From contig JBCCQH010000032.1 in assembly GCA_039024435.1 (NCBI GenBank), positions 1-62,724 of the forward strand: a DNA stretch of 62,724 bases. The letters are read 5' to 3'. Source of the stretch: JBCCQH01 sp039024435 (GTDB lineage Bacteria > Bacteroidota > Bacteroidia > J057 > JADKCL01). Shown here piece after piece: positions 35,795-43,666 of this stretch; position 1 is the first letter of the stretch, and each line of letters begins with the position of its first letter. The notes beneath the pieces were generated by a model that worked only from the letters and a program-made list of their open reading frames with translations, was not told where the DNA came from and ran no database searches. A program made the position numbers and the translations under genes.

Positions 35795-37747
35795 ATGACG
35801 GATAATGTAGCAAATAAATTGGGGCGGTTATTGGACCTGCTGCGGGAAGAACGGGAAGAGGAGCGTGAGCAGTACCGCCAGCGATTTTTGAATACGCCGC
35901 TGGCGGAGCGAAAGGAGCGGGGATTGACTTGGTATCCGGTGCAGATCGTCCGGGACGAAATCGGGCTAGGGGACCGTTTGGTAGTGGAACTGGAGCGCAA
36001 TGCAACCACGGGCCAGCCGGGCATCTTTCAGCACGGCAGCATCGTGTCGCTTTGGCCCAACCAGGAGTCCAAGAAGCGCCCGCCTTCGGTAAGTGGCGTC
36101 GTGGTCAAAGCGGACGAAGACCGGTTGCGGGTGGCATTGGAATGCGACAGCCTGCCGGAATGGACCGGCGATTACAAACTCGGGCTGGACCTGTACTACG
36201 ATGAGCGGACCTATGACCTGATGGAAACCGCGGTACGGGACGTGTTGCAGGCCCGGGGGGACCGAATTGCCGATTTGCGCGACGTATGCTATGGCAAACA
36301 CCCCGCGGGACTCAGTCCGGAAAATTTTCAACTCAAATTGCCGAGCTTAAATGCCTCGCAAAATGAGGCCCTCAACCTAGTGGCCCGCGCCGAAGACGTG
36401 GCGGCGATCCACGGTCCCCCCGGTACGGGCAAGACCACGACGCTGGTCCGGGCCATTGTGCAAACCTGCAAGCGGGAAGACCAAGTGCTGGTGTGCGCGG
36501 CCAGCAACCTCGCGGTGGATCTATTGGTAGAAAAGCTGACCCTGCAGGGGATGTTTGTGCTGCGGCTCGGTCATCCCGCGCGGGTATCCGAGGAAGTATT
36601 GAGCAACAGTCTGGACGTGCAAGTGTCCATGCACCCCGCTTACAAGGAGATGAAGCAGTACCGGAAGGATGCGGAAGCCATCCGGCGCAAAGCCACCAAA
36701 TTTAAGCGGCAGTTCGGACGGGCGGAACGCGAACGCCGCCGCGAACTGCTCGACGAAGCACGCCACTGTCAGCGCCAGGCCCGGGCCCTGGAGCAGTACA
36801 TTTTCAAAGACCTGATCAACCGGGCCCAGGTGATCGCCTGCACCCTGACTGGATCGGCCACGCCGATGCTGGCCGGTCGGCGGTTTCCGACTTTGTTCAT
36901 TGACGAGGCGGCCCAAGCAATGGAGCCCGCCTGCTGGATTCCAATGCGCGTCGCCAACCGCGTGATATTTGCTGGGGACCACTGCCAGTTGCCACCGACG
37001 GTGAAGTCCCGCAGTGCGGAAAAGGGCGGACTTGGGGTGAGCTTGTTTGAGCGGGTCATGCGCAACCAAGACGCCGAGGTCATGCTGCGCACCCAGTACC
37101 GCATGCACCGGTCGATCATGGAGTTTTCCAGCCAAATGTTTTACGAAGGGAATCTGGAAGCGGATGTCACCGTCGCCACCCATCTGCTGGGAGATTCAGG
37201 TCGGCACGCGGATCTGGAGCGGGCCTTAGAGTACATTGATACGGCGGGGACGGGCCACGAAGAGAAATACAATCCAGAGACGCAATCCCGTTCCAATCCG
37301 GGTGAGGCCGACCTGTTGCTGCGGCGCTTGGGCAAGCTGTTGGCGCATTTACCCAAACCCGATCCTACCGATCTGTTTCCCGAAGACGCCACAATCGGTC
37401 TGATTTCTCCCTACAAGGATCAGGTCAAGTACCTCCGGCGCGCGGTGAAGGATTACAAGCCACTCTGGCCGTGGCAAAAGTTCATTTCCGTAGATACCGT
37501 GGACGGATTTCAGGGCCAGGAGCGCGACTTGATCTGCATCAGCCTGGTCCGGAGCAACAACAAAGGCGAAATCGGATTTCTCCGCGACATACGGCGGATG
37601 AATGTCGCGTTGACCCGGGCGCGCAAGAAATTGATCGTGATCGGCGATTCGGCAACCTTGGGCAATCACCGCTTCTACCAGCAATTCCTCGAGTACGTAG
37701 ACGAAAAAGAAGCGTACGTATCAGCTTGGGAATGGTACGAAGCGTAG
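35795..37747 (+). CDS. IGHMBP2/UPF1-like superfamily 1 helicase
   Basis: From the ATG at 35795 the protein has 650 residues. SF1 helicase motifs appear in order: Q-motif area LNASQNEALNLVA, Walker A GPPGTGKTTTLVRAI (207-214 core), motif Ia AASNLAVDLLVEKL, Walker B LFIDEAAQAMEPACWIP (Asp370, Glu371), motif III FAGDHCQLPPTVKS, QYRMHRSIMEFSS, DTVDGFQGQERDLICISLVR and LTRARKKLIVIGD. The N-terminal 160 residues form a beta-rich region like the 1B/stalk arrangement of Smubp-2. A 5'-3' DNA/RNA helicase role is inferred. An in-frame TTG at 35762 would start inside the minus-7-like element, so the ATG is preferred. It converges with the PLP-enzyme gene with only 10 bases between the stops. Confidence 0.93.
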   Translation: MTDNVANKLGRLLDLLREEREEEREQYRQRFLNTPLAERKERGLTWYPVQIVRDEIGLGDRLVVELERNATTGQPGIFQHGSIVSLWPNQESKKRPPSVSGVVVKADEDRLRVALECDSLPEWTGDYKLGLDLYYDERTYDLMETAVRDVLQARGDRIADLRDVCYGKHPAGLSPENFQLKLPSLNASQNEALNLVARAEDVAAIHGPPGTGKTTTLVRAIVQTCKREDQVLVCAASNLAVDLLVEKLTLQGMFVLRLGHPARVSEEVLSNSLDVQVSMHPAYKEMKQYRKDAEAIRRKATKFKRQFGRAERERRRELLDEARHCQRQARALEQYIFKDLINRAQVIACTLTGSATPMLAGRRFPTLFIDEAAQAMEPACWIPMRVANRVIFAGDHCQLPPTVKSRSAEKGGLGVSLFERVMRNQDAEVMLRTQYRMHRSIMEFSSQMFYEGNLEADVTVATHLLGDSGRHADLERALEYIDTAGTGHEEKYNPETQSRSNPGEADLLLRRLGKLLAHLPKPDPTDLFPEDATIGLISPYKDQVKYLRRAVKDYKPLWPWQKFISVDTVDGFQGQERDLICISLVRSNNKGEIGFLRDIRRMNVALTRARKKLIVIGDSATLGNHRFYQQFLEYVDEKEAYVSAWEWYEA

Positions 37748-37757
37748 GTAACCAATT

Positions 37758-38969
37758 TCAAATCTGATCCAGGGCCTGCGCCAGATCGGCAATCAGGACT
37801 TCGGGCTCTTCCAACCCCACGTAGAACCGGATAAAATTCCAGGGCAGAGGCGTTTCGCCGTAGTTCATCGAATCGTACAGGGTGCAAATCGGGAAGATGA
37901 GGGACTCGTGTCCACCCCAACTGCAGGCCATCAAAAATCGCCGCAAGGCATTGCAGAAGCTCTCGCAACTGGCGATGTCGGGGGCGCGGAGCAAGATGCT
38001 GAATTGGCCGGTGCCGCGGCGCATTTGTTGCTGCGCCATTTCGTACTGGGGAAAATGGGGAGAAAATGGGTAGAGGACTTCCTCCACTTTGGGGTGTTTT
38101 TCCAGGTAGGCGACGACTTGGGGCGTGGTTTCGGCGACGCGCTGCATCCGCAAGGGGAGGGTCCGCAGTCCCCGGATCATGAGCCAGGCGTCGTGGGGGG
38201 AGATGATGCCGCCGAGGGTCATGAATTCCCCCTCAAAAATCTGCTCGGCGATCTCGCGGGATGTACACAGGACGCCGGCTACGAGGTCGCTGTGTCCGGC
38301 GAGGTACTTGCTGGCACTGTGGGTCGTGATGTCGACGCCCAGCTTGATCGGCTGCTGATTCAGGGGCGAGGCGTAACTGTTGTCCAGTACCGTGATGATG
38401 CCACAGGCGCGGGCGATGGCGACGACCCCCTCGATGTCCTGTAGATCAAAGGTCATCGAATTGGGGCTTTCCATGAAGAAAAGTCGGGTTTCTGGGCGGA
38501 TGGCTTCCTCCCAGTTCCGCAGTTCCCGCCCGTCGATGAAGGTCGTGGTGACCCGGTAGCGGCTGAGGAGCTTGCTGAGGAGCTTATTGGTCCAGGAATA
38601 GGGTTTGCTCACACAGACGACGTGGTCTCCGGCCTTGACCTGGGAGATGACGGCGGCGGCGATCGCGGCCGATCCACTGGAAAAGACGAGGGCCTCTTCC
38701 GCACCGGCGAGGGCGGCGAGCTTTTTGCGCAGGACGGCGACGGTGGGGTTGTGGCCCCGGGAGTAGAAGGGCACGTCCATTTCGTGGGCGAGGGAATCGC
38801 GCATCTCCTGGACGGTGGGGAAGCAGAAGTTACTGGTCTGGAAGATCGGCGGCGTGACGGATCCCAAATAGGAGGCCCGGTCCTCGCCGAGCTCGTTGAT
38901 GATGTAGGAGACGTCCGGAGCGGAATCTTGGGTCGAAGGGGTCGACGGTGGTTGGGAGATGGAGGCCAT
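37758..38969 (-). CDS. Cys/Met metabolism PLP-dependent enzyme (cystathionine gamma-synthase/lyase-like)
   Basis: The 403-residue protein is a fold-type I PLP enzyme of the MetB/MetC family: FYSRGHNPTVAVLRKKLAAL, SSGSAAIAAAVIS, FFMESPNSMTFDLQDI, VLDNSYASP and the PLP Lys221 in THSASKYLAGHSDLVAG. Family members perform gamma-replacement or beta/gamma-elimination on sulphur amino acids; the precise reaction is not clear. The first 18 residues are Ser/Pro-rich (ASISQPPSTPSTQDSAP) and probably disordered. The RidA-family gene lies just upstream with a 2-base gap, so the two form an operon. Confidence 0.92.
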   Translation of the reverse strand: MASISQPPSTPSTQDSAPDVSYIINELGEDRASYLGSVTPPIFQTSNFCFPTVQEMRDSLAHEMDVPFYSRGHNPTVAVLRKKLAALAGAEEALVFSSGSAAIAAAVISQVKAGDHVVCVSKPYSWTNKLLSKLLSRYRVTTTFIDGRELRNWEEAIRPETRLFFMESPNSMTFDLQDIEGVVAIARACGIITVLDNSYASPLNQQPIKLGVDITTHSASKYLAGHSDLVAGVLCTSREIAEQIFEGEFMTLGGIISPHDAWLMIRGLRTLPLRMQRVAETTPQVVAYLEKHPKVEEVLYPFSPHFPQYEMAQQQMRRGTGQFSILLRAPDIASCESFCNALRRFLMACSWGGHESLIFPICTLYDSMNYGETPLPWNFIRFYVGLEEPEVLIADLAQALDQI

Positions 38970-38971
38970 AC

Positions 38972-39352
38972 TTACAGGATTGCGATCATGGAAATTTCGA
39001 CGCGGGCGTTGGCGGGCAAACTGTGGACCCAGACGGTCTCGCGGGCGGGAGGATGGCTGGGGAAGCAGCGGCCGTAGACTTCATTGACGGTGGCGAAGTC
39101 TTCGCCGGGGGCGAGGAAGATGGTGGACTTGACCACGTGGGAAAAGTCGATTTCGGCGCGTTTGAGGATGGCCTCCAGGTTTTTCATTACCTGCTCGACT
39201 TGTTGCCGCAGATCGGCCTCCTCCATCGGGACACCGGGAATATTGAGGGCGATTTGACCGGAGATGTACAAAAAGCCGCCGGCGGCAACGGCCTGGCTGT
39301 ACGGTCCGATGGCCGCTGGAGCCGATTCCGTGTTTAAGCTCAATTTTTTCAT
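38972..39352 (-). CDS. ridA: RidA/YjgF-family reactive enamine/imine deaminase
   Basis: The 126-residue protein starts MKKLSLNTESAPAAIGPYSQ and has FLYISGQIALNIP, the catalytic Arg104 in PPARETVWVHSLPANARVEI and the closing Glu119, which fits active RidA. RidA proteins hydrolyse 2-aminoacrylate and related enamines released by PLP enzymes. It precedes a Cys/Met-type PLP enzyme by 2 bases, so the pair may be functionally linked. The start at 39352 is chosen because it matches the family N-terminus; the 65 codons upstream are non-conserved. Confidence 0.94.
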   Translation of the reverse strand: MKKLSLNTESAPAAIGPYSQAVAAGGFLYISGQIALNIPGVPMEEADLRQQVEQVMKNLEAILKRAEIDFSHVVKSTIFLAPGEDFATVNEVYGRCFPSHPPARETVWVHSLPANARVEISMIAIL

Positions 39353-39610
39353 GCAAATTGGATTTGGGATGAAAATAGGTATTCGGCGGCGATTTGGCAA
39401 TGCGTGCTGCGGGGAGGTGTCCGCTGAGGGGCATTGGAGTCGCATTTGGTGGCGGTGAGTGGGAGGGGACGCCACCGGGTGGAGCCCAAGGTCGGTGGGG
39501 AGAATTTGCCGGCAAAAACGTCGAGCAGATTTCCACAGTTTTTCCACATTAATTCGTAACTTGATTTGCGTACGCGATGATTGACTCGCGTTTTATTGAG
39601 GTCAGTTTGT

Positions 39611-40321
39611 ATGACAAAGCGTTTTTGCACTTTATCGGTCTTCCTTCTTCTGCTCGCCCAAGTGGCGTTTGCCGGGAGAGAGCCGCGCTTTCAGGAACGC
39701 TGGGAACCCCAGCGGGGAATTCCTGAAGCCGAGTGCAGCGTGCCCTACCTCAACGATGAAATCGAGCAAAAATACCGCAGCATGGCTCAGGTCACCAATG
39801 GCCGTTTTTACTCAGCGATTGACTGTCCCTTGATCCAGGCCATCCATTTGGCCCTGGACGAAAATCTGGTGCCAGGCGCAGATTTGGTGTTTGTCATCGA
39901 CCACACCAGTAGCATGAAGGACGACATCGAAGAGGTGCAGCGCGAGTTGCGATCCATTGTTGAGCGGCTCAGGGAGACCGGCAAGGTGCGCTTGGGGGCC
40001 GTCTCCTTTTCGGACGTGAAAAGCGGCTCCGAATACGGCTATCGGAGTTTGGACTTGAGCACGAACTACGATAAGTTTGGGAAATTCCTGCGGGAAACCG
40101 ATCTGGTCGGCAGTGTGGAGGACATTTACGGTGCGGTTTACCGGACGGTGGATGAATTTTCCTGGAAATCGCCCACCAAGCGCATGATCATCGTGATCGG
40201 GGACGAAAAGCCGGCGACTGGCAACGAGACGAATTATACGGAAAAGGATGTGGCCCGCAAATGCCGGGGTTCCGCGATCGCGGCAAACCTTTATCCGGTC
40301 CTGATCGACAAGCACGAATAG
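39611..40321 (+). CDS. Exported von Willebrand factor A domain protein
   Basis: The 236-residue protein has a signal peptide (MTKRFCTLSVFLLLLAQVAF, then AG). The vWA domain starts ADLVFVIDHTSSMKDDIEEV with the MIDAS residues Asp97, Thr99 and Ser101, continues LRETGKVRLGAVSFSDVKSG and ends KRMIIVIGDEKPATGN, where the last Asp/Glu pair also fits metal coordination. It would bind a divalent metal and a protein partner in the periplasm or at the surface. No chelatase, T9SS or Bat partner is next to it. An in-frame start at 39581 would add ten residues and is less likely. Confidence 0.88.
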   Translation: MTKRFCTLSVFLLLLAQVAFAGREPRFQERWEPQRGIPEAECSVPYLNDEIEQKYRSMAQVTNGRFYSAIDCPLIQAIHLALDENLVPGADLVFVIDHTSSMKDDIEEVQRELRSIVERLRETGKVRLGAVSFSDVKSGSEYGYRSLDLSTNYDKFGKFLRETDLVGSVEDIYGAVYRTVDEFSWKSPTKRMIIVIGDEKPATGNETNYTEKDVARKCRGSAIAANLYPVLIDKHE

Positions 40322-40431
40322 CAAGAAATAATCTTTTTTCCCGTCAAAGCAATACTGCTCGTTCAATGCGCGCGCCGAACAATAAATTCTGGCGATTGAG
40401 CGTGTACAAATTAGGAATTAATGTTTTCGCC

Positions 40432-40614
40432 ATGAAATCAACCATGATTGGAACCCTTGCTCTTGGGCTCGTCGCGGCGGTTGCCGGCGGCGTATTCAAG
40501 ACCTTCGATCTTGCTGGCGGCAATGGTTTGTTGCTGGTCGGGGTATTTCTCTCGCTGATGGGCAGTGCGCTCTTGGTGCTGCACCTTGCGGGCAAGCCGG
40601 AAACCGAGCGCTGA
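40432..40614 (+). CDS. Small two-helix membrane protein, 60 aa
   Basis: Starts MKSTMIGTLALGLVAAVAGG and continues FKTFDLAGGNGLLLVGVFLS before ending HLAGKPETER. Two hydrophobic segments of about 20 residues are separated by a short DLAGGNG turn, with a charged C-terminus. No family is recognised. A strong terminator 42 bases later supports it as a real gene. In-frame sequence further upstream overlaps the vWA gene and is not protein-like. Confidence 0.65.
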   Translation: MKSTMIGTLALGLVAAVAGGVFKTFDLAGGNGLLLVGVFLSLMGSALLVLHLAGKPETER

Positions 40615-40655
40615 GGACGACACGCAGGGCGTGTCATTTCCCGAACGAAATTTTT

Positions 40656-40692
40656 GCCGGAACGAGGATGTCTGACTCGTTCCGGCTTTTTT
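40656..40692 (+). terminator. Strong Rho-independent terminator
   Basis: A perfect 11-bp stem GCCGGAACGAG/CTCGTTCCGGC with a 9-base loop is followed by six T residues. It ends the vWA/small membrane protein transcript. Confidence 0.9.
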
Positions 40693-40714
40693 GTGGAGGG
40701 CAAGGCCGGATTCA

Positions 40715-40876
40715 GAGGCGGTTTAAAATTGGTTGGTGAAATATGCGAACACAGATGTTTTGTCCATCAAAGCTCATTTTGGAGTCCATCGCCCGAGCTA
40801 TGGGCGAGAAAATAGCGGAAGAGAGGCGGAAAAAGATGCCATGCAAAATCACAGGATTAAATTTAAACTGCCCCTC
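40715..40876 (+). repeat. Interspersed 160-bp element, copy 5
   Basis: Begins GAGGCGGTTTAAAATTGGTT, has the core AGTCCATCGCCCGAGCTATG and GGCGAGAAAATAGCGGAAGA, and ends in a degenerate TTTAAACTGCCCC. Orientation as copy 1. It lies between the terminators of the two convergent transcripts. Confidence 0.9.
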
Positions 40877-40891
40877 AGACCTGGAGTGGGG

Positions 40892-40922
40892 AAAAGAAAA
40901 GCTGCCCGATTTCTCGGACAGC
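40892..40922 (-). terminator. Terminator of asnB
   Basis: On the minus strand GCTGTCCGA-GAAA-TCGGGCAGC (one G-T wobble, GAAA tetraloop) is followed by TTTTCTTTT. Confidence 0.85.
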
Positions 40923-40986
40923 CGCAATCAATAGCTCAAAACAGGTAGAAAAGACGGGTTATTGAGTCCTGGGCAACTGGACGGGC

Positions 40987-42678
40987 TCAAGCGCCGGCCG
41001 GTTGTTTTTCTGAGGCATAGGCCTGGACGTGGACGCTGCGGATGGCCCTTCCCGAAGGCTCATTTTGGCCTTGGAAGCTGGCGTCCCATTGCAGGGCGAC
41101 TTCAGAGGAGCAGGCTACCGAGGGAACCGAAGGCACGCAGGAAGCGGCGGTATCGGAGGGAAAGTGCTCGGCAAAGATGCTTCGATAAAGGTATTCCTCT
41201 TTGTTGCGTGGGGGGTTGATTGGGAACCGGAAGGCCGCGTGCTCGAGTTCCTGGTCGCTTACTTGGGCGTCGGCCATTTCTTTGAGGGTATCGATCCAAC
41301 TGTAGCCCACACCATCGGAGAACTGTTCCTTCTGGCGCCAGGCGACGCTGGCCGGCAGGTAATCTTCGAAGGCCTCGCGGAGGATGTGCTTTTCCATGCG
41401 GCCTTCTCCCGGCATTTTGTCGACGGGGTTGAGGCGCATGGCTACGTCCAGGAATTCCTTGTCCAGGAAGGGGACCCGGCCTTCGACGCCCCAGGCCGCC
41501 AGCGACTTGTTGGCCCGCAAGCAATCGTACAGGTGGAGTTTTGACAGCTTCCGTACGGTTTCTTCGTGGAAGGCCTGGGCATTGGGCGCCTTGTGGAAGT
41601 ACAGGTAACCGCCGAAGATTTCATCGGCGCCCTCACCGCTGAGGACCATTTTGATGCCCATGGACTTGATCACACGGGCCAGCAGGTACATGGGAGTAGA
41701 GGCGCGCACGGTAGTCACGTCGTAGGTTTCGAGGTGGTAAATCACTTCGCGGATGGCGTCGAGTCCTTCCTGAATGGTGAAGTAAACCTCGTGGTGGATG
41801 GACCCGATGTGATCGGCCACTTCGCGTGCCTTCGCGAGGTCGGGGGAGCCGCGCAGCCCGATGGCAAATGAATGCAACTGGGGATACCACGCCTGCTCTT
41901 CGTCGTCCGATTCCACCCGGCGGGCAGAGAATCGCTTGGCAATGGCGGAGGTAATGGAAGAGTCCAATCCTCCGGAAAGCAGCACCCCGTAGGGCACGTC
42001 AGACATCAACTGTCGATGGACGGCGGCTTCCAGGGCCGACTTCAATTCCTCAATGCTTGACGCGCGCTCGGCGACCGCCGCGTATTGCTCCCAATCCCGC
42101 CGGTACCACCGGGTCGGGGCGACATCTCCGCTTTTCAGGTAATGCCCGGGCGGAAACTCTTCGATTTTCTTGCAAAAGCCTTCCAGCGCCTTGAGCTCGG
42201 AAGCCACGTAAAAGTTGCCGTAGATATCCCAGCCCATGTAGAGCGGAATGATTCCCAGGTGATCGCGGGCAATCAGGTACTCGTCGGTTTCCAGATCGTA
42301 GAGAGCAAAGGCAAATATGCCGTTGAGGTCTTCTAGGAAAGCCGTCCCTTTTTCCCGATAGAGGGGAAGAATGACTTCGCAATCCGACTGCGTACGGAAG
42401 TGGTAACGTCCCGCATAATTTTCGCGCAATTCACGGTGGTTGTAGATTTCTCCGTTGACCGCCATGACTTGCAGTGCGTCTTCACTGAAAAGGGGCTGGC
42501 GGCCGGAGGCCGGATCCACGACGGCGAGGCGCTCGTGGGCGAGCAGGACACGCTCACCGGTGAAGATGCCCGACCAGTCGGGCCCGCGATGGCGAATCCG
42601 CTTGGCCATTTCCAGCAGTTGGGGACGCAAGGATGCGGGGTCTGTCTTGAGGTCAAATATGCCGATGATGCCACACAT
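40987..42678 (-). CDS. asnB: Asparagine synthase (glutamine-hydrolysing)
   Basis: The 563-residue protein begins MCGIIGIFDLKTD with the glutaminase nucleophile Cys2, followed by IRHRGPDWSGIF, AVNGEIYNHRELRENY and the PPi motif SGGLDSS at residues 235-241; MVLSGEGADEIFGGYLYFHK and the VEGRVPFLDKEFLDVAMRLN region complete the synthetase domain. It makes asparagine from aspartate, glutamine and ATP. The C-terminal end is the usual E. coli AsnB-type extension, with a Ser/Ala-rich tail of moderate confidence. It is transcribed alone, with its own terminator and an AT-rich upstream region. Confidence 0.96.
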   Translation of the reverse strand: MCGIIGIFDLKTDPASLRPQLLEMAKRIRHRGPDWSGIFTGERVLLAHERLAVVDPASGRQPLFSEDALQVMAVNGEIYNHRELRENYAGRYHFRTQSDCEVILPLYREKGTAFLEDLNGIFAFALYDLETDEYLIARDHLGIIPLYMGWDIYGNFYVASELKALEGFCKKIEEFPPGHYLKSGDVAPTRWYRRDWEQYAAVAERASSIEELKSALEAAVHRQLMSDVPYGVLLSGGLDSSITSAIAKRFSARRVESDDEEQAWYPQLHSFAIGLRGSPDLAKAREVADHIGSIHHEVYFTIQEGLDAIREVIYHLETYDVTTVRASTPMYLLARVIKSMGIKMVLSGEGADEIFGGYLYFHKAPNAQAFHEETVRKLSKLHLYDCLRANKSLAAWGVEGRVPFLDKEFLDVAMRLNPVDKMPGEGRMEKHILREAFEDYLPASVAWRQKEQFSDGVGYSWIDTLKEMADAQVSDQELEHAAFRFPINPPRNKEEYLYRSIFAEHFPSDTAASCVPSVPSVACSSEVALQWDASFQGQNEPSGRAIRSVHVQAYASEKQPAGA

Positions 42679-43666
42679 GATGTTTCAATGATTGATTTCT
42701 GAGTTTTTGAGCTTATTGATGATAATTTATCGAATGATATTGCAATTATAGTGATGAATTATAATAAATAAAACATTTTTGATAAAATTTTCTCAATAAT
42801 TTGGCTACTTTAGTGATAAAATGAATGTTGCAGGGTGGGTAAGTCCATGCCGGGGAGGGAGAACGGCCTGATCAAAACCATATTTGCTCGGTGATCGCCT
42901 GCGAATTCCGTGTGTTCTAGTGGGGGGGCGAATTTCAACTTGCGCCGTGCGGGCGCCGGCATTCCTCGCTGCTTCAATCCCGTATCCACGCTACTTAGCT
43001 CTCCCGTTTTGTTCCCGATGTGCAAGGCAATATTTACTTGTTGTCCGGTAAAATTGAGACTAATCGGCGAATTTATTCGGCGGCGGTTTTTGAATCTTGA
43101 TTTTCGTCATGGTAATGCTTACATTGAGTATGAATTAAAGACAGAGGTACTGTCCTCTATTTGTACATCAATCACAACATCGACTACTACTTCATAAGAA
43201 GTTGAATTTAATGGAATCGCTTCGGCGATTGTGATGCTTGCCGAAGGCGGGAGATGAACGAGATTTTTGCATTAGCTGAAAAGCGCAGTTCAAATCCCTG
43301 TCTGACTAAGCATTTACCTTAAAGAGATCATCTGGACGCAGATGGTCTTAGCCAGTATTGCACAACATCATCGGATGACCCGCTCTGTAAATTTGGTTTT
43401 TGATCGCGCCCCTGGTACCACCGCGCGTTCCTCATTTTCGCCACTCCAGGCGTTGCATTTCCTTATTGTATTCTTTTGGCAATACCAGCGTTTTCGCCCA
43501 CTGGAGGGAACGCTTAGAAATAGTTTCCGCGGGACGCCAATTCGGTTCTCGATTTGCGGTATCCCTTCATTTTCGATGATATAGCAACGACTTTCCGCCT
43601 ACGTTCGAACCCAACGTGTTAAGATCTCAGAGAAGAAATCGATTTCAGTTTCCAACAATAATCACC
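42679..43666. other. 988-base gene-free region with an AT-rich island
   Basis: Between the divergent asnB and giant adhesin genes I see no convincing gene. Bases 42705-42825 are markedly AT-rich (for example AATTATAATAAATAAAACAT) compared with everything around them and probably contain the asnB promoter. Reading frames of 70-95 codons at 42810-43197 and 43342-43584 have no family features. Closer to the giant gene, TACGTTCG at about 43601 resembles a minus-7 element with one mismatch. The 5' leader of the giant gene could be long. Confidence 0.5.

Noticed and set aside
42910..43584. Small open frames of 70-95 codons between asnB and the giant gene
   Set aside because: No signal, motif or sensible composition; treated as chance frames in intergenic DNA.
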